Of a stretch of DNA of 8,130 nt, positions 5,250-8,130 are shown one piece after another (the first letter of the stretch is position 1; the number at the start of each line of letters is the position of its first letter). The position numbers and the translations under genes were made by a program. The notes under the pieces are model-generated. The model was not told the origin of the DNA. It worked only from the letters and a program-made list of their open reading frames with translations, and did no database searches. Source of the DNA: Candidatus Omnitrophota bacterium (GTDB lineage: Bacteria > Omnitrophota > Gorgyraeia > Gygaellales > Profunditerraquicolaceae); NCBI GenBank assembly GCA_028714595.1, contig JAQTMD010000067.1:1-8130 (forward strand), given 5' to 3'.

Positions 5250-6629
5250 ATGAAGAAATATGTGATTTTGATTTTTGTGGCCGCCTGGTTTTCCTGCCTT
5301 TCCTGGACCGAGCCCGCCGAAGCAGCATTCAGCATTTCCGTCCGCCCTTTTGAAGGAGGTTATGACCTGCGTTTCGGCAATATCAGCGCGCAGGATATGG
5401 GCGTTGATAAGGAGCTCGTCGTCAACGTAACCTCGGACACCGGTACCCGGTACCAGGTGATCCAGACGCTGCTCGACCCGCTCACGAACAACGAAGGGTA
5501 CAGCCTGCACCAGTCGAATTTCCTGGTGAACACCCTCGCCGGCAGCAATACCTATGGTACCCTGCGTCTTTCACAGGGATTTCCCGTTTCAGGCTCCCGT
5601 ACCATCCTGTACACCTCCGGCCCGACAGGCCTTTCTGATTCTTTCAGGCTCGTGTACGGGCTGCGCGGACCGCTTGCCCCCGGCTCGTACCGGGGCAGGA
5701 TCGCCTTCGTGCTTGAGCCTGTCGGGTCTTCGGCCAATCCCGTCACCGTCATCCTGAACGTCTCTGCGGAAGTTTCAGCCGCAACATCCATCGAGATCAA
5801 ACCCGTCCGTGCGACTTCGGTGCTGCGGTTGTCCAAATCAAACGCCACCCCCTACGGAGATTCGTGCGCCGTCACCATCCAGGGGATCATGGGAAGACAA
5901 TTCAGGATCATGCAGGCTCTTTCCCGGCCCTTTGAAAGCCAGCACGGCGAGGTACTGCCCGACGGCGCGATCAACTTTTCCCTTCAGTCGGTCGCCCGGG
6001 GGACTGTTGCCGGGGGAGAGGATACGCTGACGCAGCGCCAGCAGGTCGTCTATACTTCTTCCGCACAGGGAGAACCGGAGAAATTCCTGATCACCTATAC
6101 CCTCGCATCGGCCGAAAAATATACCGCGGGCCTGTACCGCTCGCGCGTCAACTACTTTGTCGACGGGCTTGCCGGGGGGCAAACCATGCTCGCGGCCCTC
6201 GACTGCGAAGTGGAGGTCCCGCGCATCTTCGATCTGGTCGCCAAGCCGCAGGAGAGCGGCATCATAGAGTTCCGTACCGGTCCGAACGTGACTTCGACCC
6301 AAGCCGACACGGTCATCATCGAGATACGGACCAACAATGCAAAACCGTACCAGGTCAGTCAAAAGTTTTCCTCGGAACTGGTAAGCCGCGACGGCTCGGT
6401 CATGCCGCAGGAATTTTTCACCGTGCGCACGGAAAAGATCGATACCGCCAAAGGCACGCTGAAATTCCCGCTGCCTGAGCCGGTAAAAACCTCGGACACC
6501 GTGCTTTTTGTTTCCGATGCCGCAGGTTCGCCCGACGCTTTTAAGGTCATATACGAACTTCGTCCGTCCGTCAATGTCCCCGCTGGCGATTATTCTGCCA
6601 GCGTCATGTATACGATTTCAGAGATTTAA
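5250..6629 (+). CDS. Secreted protein with three tandem fibre-subunit-like domains
   Basis: 459 residues from ATG 5250; upstream in-frame TTG at 5205 lies in the -35 box and is excluded. Signal peptide at residues 1-25, likely cut PAEA|AF. The rest is three homologous beta-rich domains, about 28-172, 179-322 and 326-459. Matching blocks are YQVIQTLLDPL (68-78), FRIMQALSRPF (218-228) and YQVSQKFSSEL (367-377); TILYTSGPTG (118), QVVYTSSAQG (265) and TVLFVSDAAG (417); APGSYRGRIAF (143), TAGLYRSRVNY (292) and PAGDYSASVMY (444). The last block matches the C-terminus of the next gene's product (PAADYSGSVYLTL) and resembles the end of spore-coat-U/Csu-type pilus subunits. It may be a multi-domain adhesin, tip or anchor of the fibre. 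The ribosome-binding site is weak (AAGAG next to the ATG). It lies 28 nt before the next gene. The exact family is not recognised. Confidence 0.82.
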   Translation: MKKYVILIFVAAWFSCLSWTEPAEAAFSISVRPFEGGYDLRFGNISAQDMGVDKELVVNVTSDTGTRYQVIQTLLDPLTNNEGYSLHQSNFLVNTLAGSNTYGTLRLSQGFPVSGSRTILYTSGPTGLSDSFRLVYGLRGPLAPGSYRGRIAFVLEPVGSSANPVTVILNVSAEVSAATSIEIKPVRATSVLRLSKSNATPYGDSCAVTIQGIMGRQFRIMQALSRPFESQHGEVLPDGAINFSLQSVARGTVAGGEDTLTQRQQVVYTSSAQGEPEKFLITYTLASAEKYTAGLYRSRVNYFVDGLAGGQTMLAALDCEVEVPRIFDLVAKPQESGIIEFRTGPNVTSTQADTVIIEIRTNNAKPYQVSQKFSSELVSRDGSVMPQEFFTVRTEKIDTAKGTLKFPLPEPVKTSDTVLFVSDAAGSPDAFKVIYELRPSVNVPAGDYSASVMYTISEI

Positions 6630-6641
6630 CACAAGAAAGCG

Positions 6642-6652
6642 AAAGGAGGTGA
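6642..6652 (+). promoter_or_regulatory. Near-perfect Shine-Dalgarno of the subunit-like gene
   Basis: AAAGGAGGTGA (6642-6652), complementary over its whole length to the usual 16S rRNA 3' end and 5 nt before ATG 6658. It is by far the best ribosome-binding site in the window, pointing to high expression of this gene, and it decides the start over the longer upstream frame. Confidence 0.9.
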
Positions 6653-6657
6653 ATAAC

Positions 6658-7254
6658 ATGAAAGCCACGTTAACAAAAGCCGTGTGCGCACTCCTGGTCG
6701 TCGGGATGGCAACTATCTGCTACGCCCAGGTCTCCACGCCCTCGATACCGGTGCGGGCAAGCATCGGTAACCAGACAGGCATTACGGCCAACATTACACG
6801 GATCACTCCGGGGACTCCGGTGATCGCCGAACCCGCCAGTGAGATCAATTTCGGCACGCTCTATCTTGATCCCGTGTATCATATCTTCAGGTCGGTCTGG
6901 TACTTCTTCATGGATGTCGGCGTCAATACCAACGCGAACAACTGGACGGTGACGCACTATGCGAATCCGGTCTCCGGCGCTGGAACGAACCTCGACAGCC
7001 ACATCAACGTCTCGTTCGTCAGGCAGCTCACGAACACGACTGAAGCAGCGCTGACCGGGGGAAAAGTCAGTTATGCCGCAAGCGACGGAAGAGCGTACTC
7101 AAAGAACAGTTTTCCGACGGGCTGGCTGAGGATCTATTACGGGATCGGTACCGGTAATAATACCACCGATAATTCCGGCGTCACTCCTATCCCGCAGACG
7201 CAGCCTGCAGCCGATTATTCGGGTTCTGTATATTTGACCCTTACGACGCAGTAA
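6658..7254 (+). CDS. Secreted fibre (pilus) subunit-like protein
   Basis: 198 residues with a signal peptide: K2 and K7, hydrophobic stretch 8-20, likely cut CYA|QV after A23. The mature part is about 175 residues, rich in Thr, Asn, Gly and Ser, and looks like one beta-sandwich. It has an INFGTLYLD segment near residues 63-71, similar to the FG motif of chaperone-usher subunits, and a C-terminal strand PAADYSGSVYLTLTTQ, like the ending of Csu/spore-coat-U subunits and of domain 3 in the preceding gene. There is no Cys pair in the mature chain, so no subunit disulfide. The perfect Shine-Dalgarno, position before a PapD-like chaperone, and stable hairpin directly after the stop all fit an abundant major subunit. 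Assignment is from pattern and context; it could be another secreted beta-sandwich protein. Confidence 0.75.
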   Translation: MKATLTKAVCALLVVGMATICYAQVSTPSIPVRASIGNQTGITANITRITPGTPVIAEPASEINFGTLYLDPVYHIFRSVWYFFMDVGVNTNANNWTVTHYANPVSGAGTNLDSHINVSFVRQLTNTTEAALTGGKVSYAASDGRAYSKNSFPTGWLRIYYGIGTGNNTTDNSGVTPIPQTQPAADYSGSVYLTLTTQ

Positions 7255-7270
7255 ACGATCGGTTCAGATA

Positions 7271-7317
7271 CCTTCCTGCCCCGGGCCTTCCGAACGGAAG
7301 TCCCCGGGGCAGGAGGG
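7271..7317 (+). repeat. Very stable intercistronic hairpin
   Basis: CCTTCCTGCCCCGGG (7271-7285) pairs with CCCGGGGCAGGAGGG (7303-7317), 15 bp with a single G-T pair. It is capped by CTTCC/GGAAG (7287-7291 with 7296-7300) around GAAC. There is no T-run after it, so it is not a standard terminator. Between an abundant subunit and its chaperone such a structure typically protects the upstream message from 3' decay and reduces downstream expression. Confidence 0.85.
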
Positions 7318-7337
7318 AGCAAACAAAGGATTACCAG

Positions 7338-8130
7338 ATGGACAGAAAATTCCTTATGGTATTGCTGAGGAAAAATTTTTTGTTATTATTTTTATACTTT
7401 GCCAATCTTTTTATCGCGCCTTCTGCCTGGTCGGCGACCCTGAATATCGATCAGACGAAGGTCAGGCTCTCTTTGGAACCGGGCCAGGCACACAGCGGCG
7501 TCATCGAGGTGGAGAATCCTACGACCTCCGATGTCATCGTAAAGGCATACGCCGAAGACTGGGTATACAGCCTTGCCCACGACGGTTCAAAGGATTTCTA
7601 TCCGGTAGGCTCGATGCCCCGCTCAGCCTCGCGCTGGATCAGTTTCGTACCTTCCGACTTCATCGTCCCTGCCTTAAGCAAACAGCGCGTCAACTATACC
7701 GTGAAAGTCCCCCCGGACTCCGAAGGGGTGCATGTCACGGTGCTGTTTTTCGAGAGCTCGATCGGCGGGGGCGTCCAGCAGGGGACAGGCATGAATGTCA
7801 TGCTGCGGATCGGGTCATTGTTCTATATCGACACCGCGGGCAAGACCAGCCGTCAGGCCTCGTTCGATAAATTCGCGATCGCGCAAAAACCGAAGGAAAT
7901 GACGTTTACCGTTTCCTTCGAAATGAAGAATACTGGCACCCAGGACATCACGACCGAAGGACTGTTCCACATCATGGACGGCCGGGGGATGGTGTACAGC
8001 CGGGGAAAATTCAACAACGCCTACACCCTGCCCGGGGACATCGTCGCGCTTTCCGCAGTCTCGAACGAACCGCTGAAACCCGGGACCTATGACCTGGTGA
8101 TGACCTTTGATCTGGGGAAGGCGCAGATGG
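7338..8130 (+). CDS. PapD-like periplasmic chaperone (partial, runs off window)
   Basis: 264 complete codons with no stop before the window end. ATG 7338 has AAAGGA (7325-7330) 7 nt upstream. Signal peptide 1-32: hydrophobic LLLFLYFANLFI, likely cut near S32-A33. Residues 34-140 look like a PapD N-terminal Ig domain: an opening strand LNIDQTKVRLSLEPGQ, in which K41 falls where PapD has subunit-anchoring Arg8, and VPALSKQRVNYTVKVP (110-125), matching the donor G1 strand. GSLFYID (159-165) resembles the chaperone LFYRP strand, but no clear equivalent of PapD Lys112 is seen. Residues 175-264 form a second Ig-like domain (KNTGTQD, LKPGTYDLVM), more like a CARDB-type domain than a classical chaperone C-domain. 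It would fold and cap subunits in the periplasm. Distance from known families makes the exact class uncertain. Confidence 0.75.
   Translation, partial: MDRKFLMVLLRKNFLLLFLYFANLFIAPSAWSATLNIDQTKVRLSLEPGQAHSGVIEVENPTTSDVIVKAYAEDWVYSLAHDGSKDFYPVGSMPRSASRWISFVPSDFIVPALSKQRVNYTVKVPPDSEGVHVTVLFFESSIGGGVQQGTGMNVMLRIGSLFYIDTAGKTSRQASFDKFAIAQKPKEMTFTVSFEMKNTGTQDITTEGLFHIMDGRGMVYSRGKFNNAYTLPGDIVALSAVSNEPLKPGTYDLVMTFDLGKAQM

Noticed and set aside
6508..6657. Upstream extension of the subunit-like gene in the same frame
   Set aside because: It overlaps the end of the 5250 gene, would bury the signal peptide, and the perfect Shine-Dalgarno points to ATG 6658.
1..8130. TGA reassigned to Trp or Gly (alternative genetic code)
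   Set aside because: TGA is the natural stop for lepB (overlapping the pgsA start), plsY and the 1731 gene, and no other TGA occurs inside the long frames.

Overview
The window looks like a chromosomal segment of a Gram-negative (diderm) bacterium. It encodes a Sec signal peptidase, phospholipid-synthesis enzymes, an outer-membrane beta-barrel with a C-terminal Phe, and a PapD-like periplasmic chaperone. Coding DNA is moderately GC-rich and one intergenic stretch is AT-rich. Reading-frame style and gene content would fit an uncultured lineage such as Omnitrophota, but that is an impression and not a demonstrated placement. Every supported gene is on the + strand.

Region 1 (1-1392) is a tightly packed envelope operon: the 3' end of lepB (signal peptidase I), pgsA (phosphatidylglycerophosphate synthase) starting inside the lepB stop codon, and plsY (glycerol-3-phosphate acyltransferase) overlapping pgsA by 32 nt. 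Region 2 (1393-2069) is an AT-rich spacer with a good sigma-70-type promoter and a series of hairpins, most with 5-nt loops. It leads into a small basic protein of unknown function (1731-2069).

Region 3 (2123-5043) begins with a structured RNA element (E1). It is followed by a secreted TPR protein (2248-2805) and, in the same frame after a single TGA, a 744-codon outer-membrane barrel (2809-5043) that has no signal peptide of its own. The two halves almost certainly form one 931-codon gene interrupted by a nonsense codon, or one needing readthrough.

Region 4 (5057-8130) starts with a second copy of the RNA element (E2), here with its own promoter and terminator. Next comes a strong promoter for what looks like a chaperone-usher-like surface-fibre operon: a secreted protein of three tandem ~150-residue domains, a secreted subunit-like protein with a near-perfect Shine-Dalgarno, a very stable intergenic hairpin, and a PapD-like chaperone that runs off the window. 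An usher-like gene would be expected further downstream.

The main points of interest are: (i) the E1/E2 RNA pair, which share an 8-bp stem with a compensatory base-pair change, an invariant GGAGGT loop and a similar terminator, each just ahead of an exported-protein gene; (ii) the in-frame TGA in the TPR/barrel gene; and (iii) the divergent fibre-assembly operon with a tri-domain subunit-like protein and apparent stoichiometry control.
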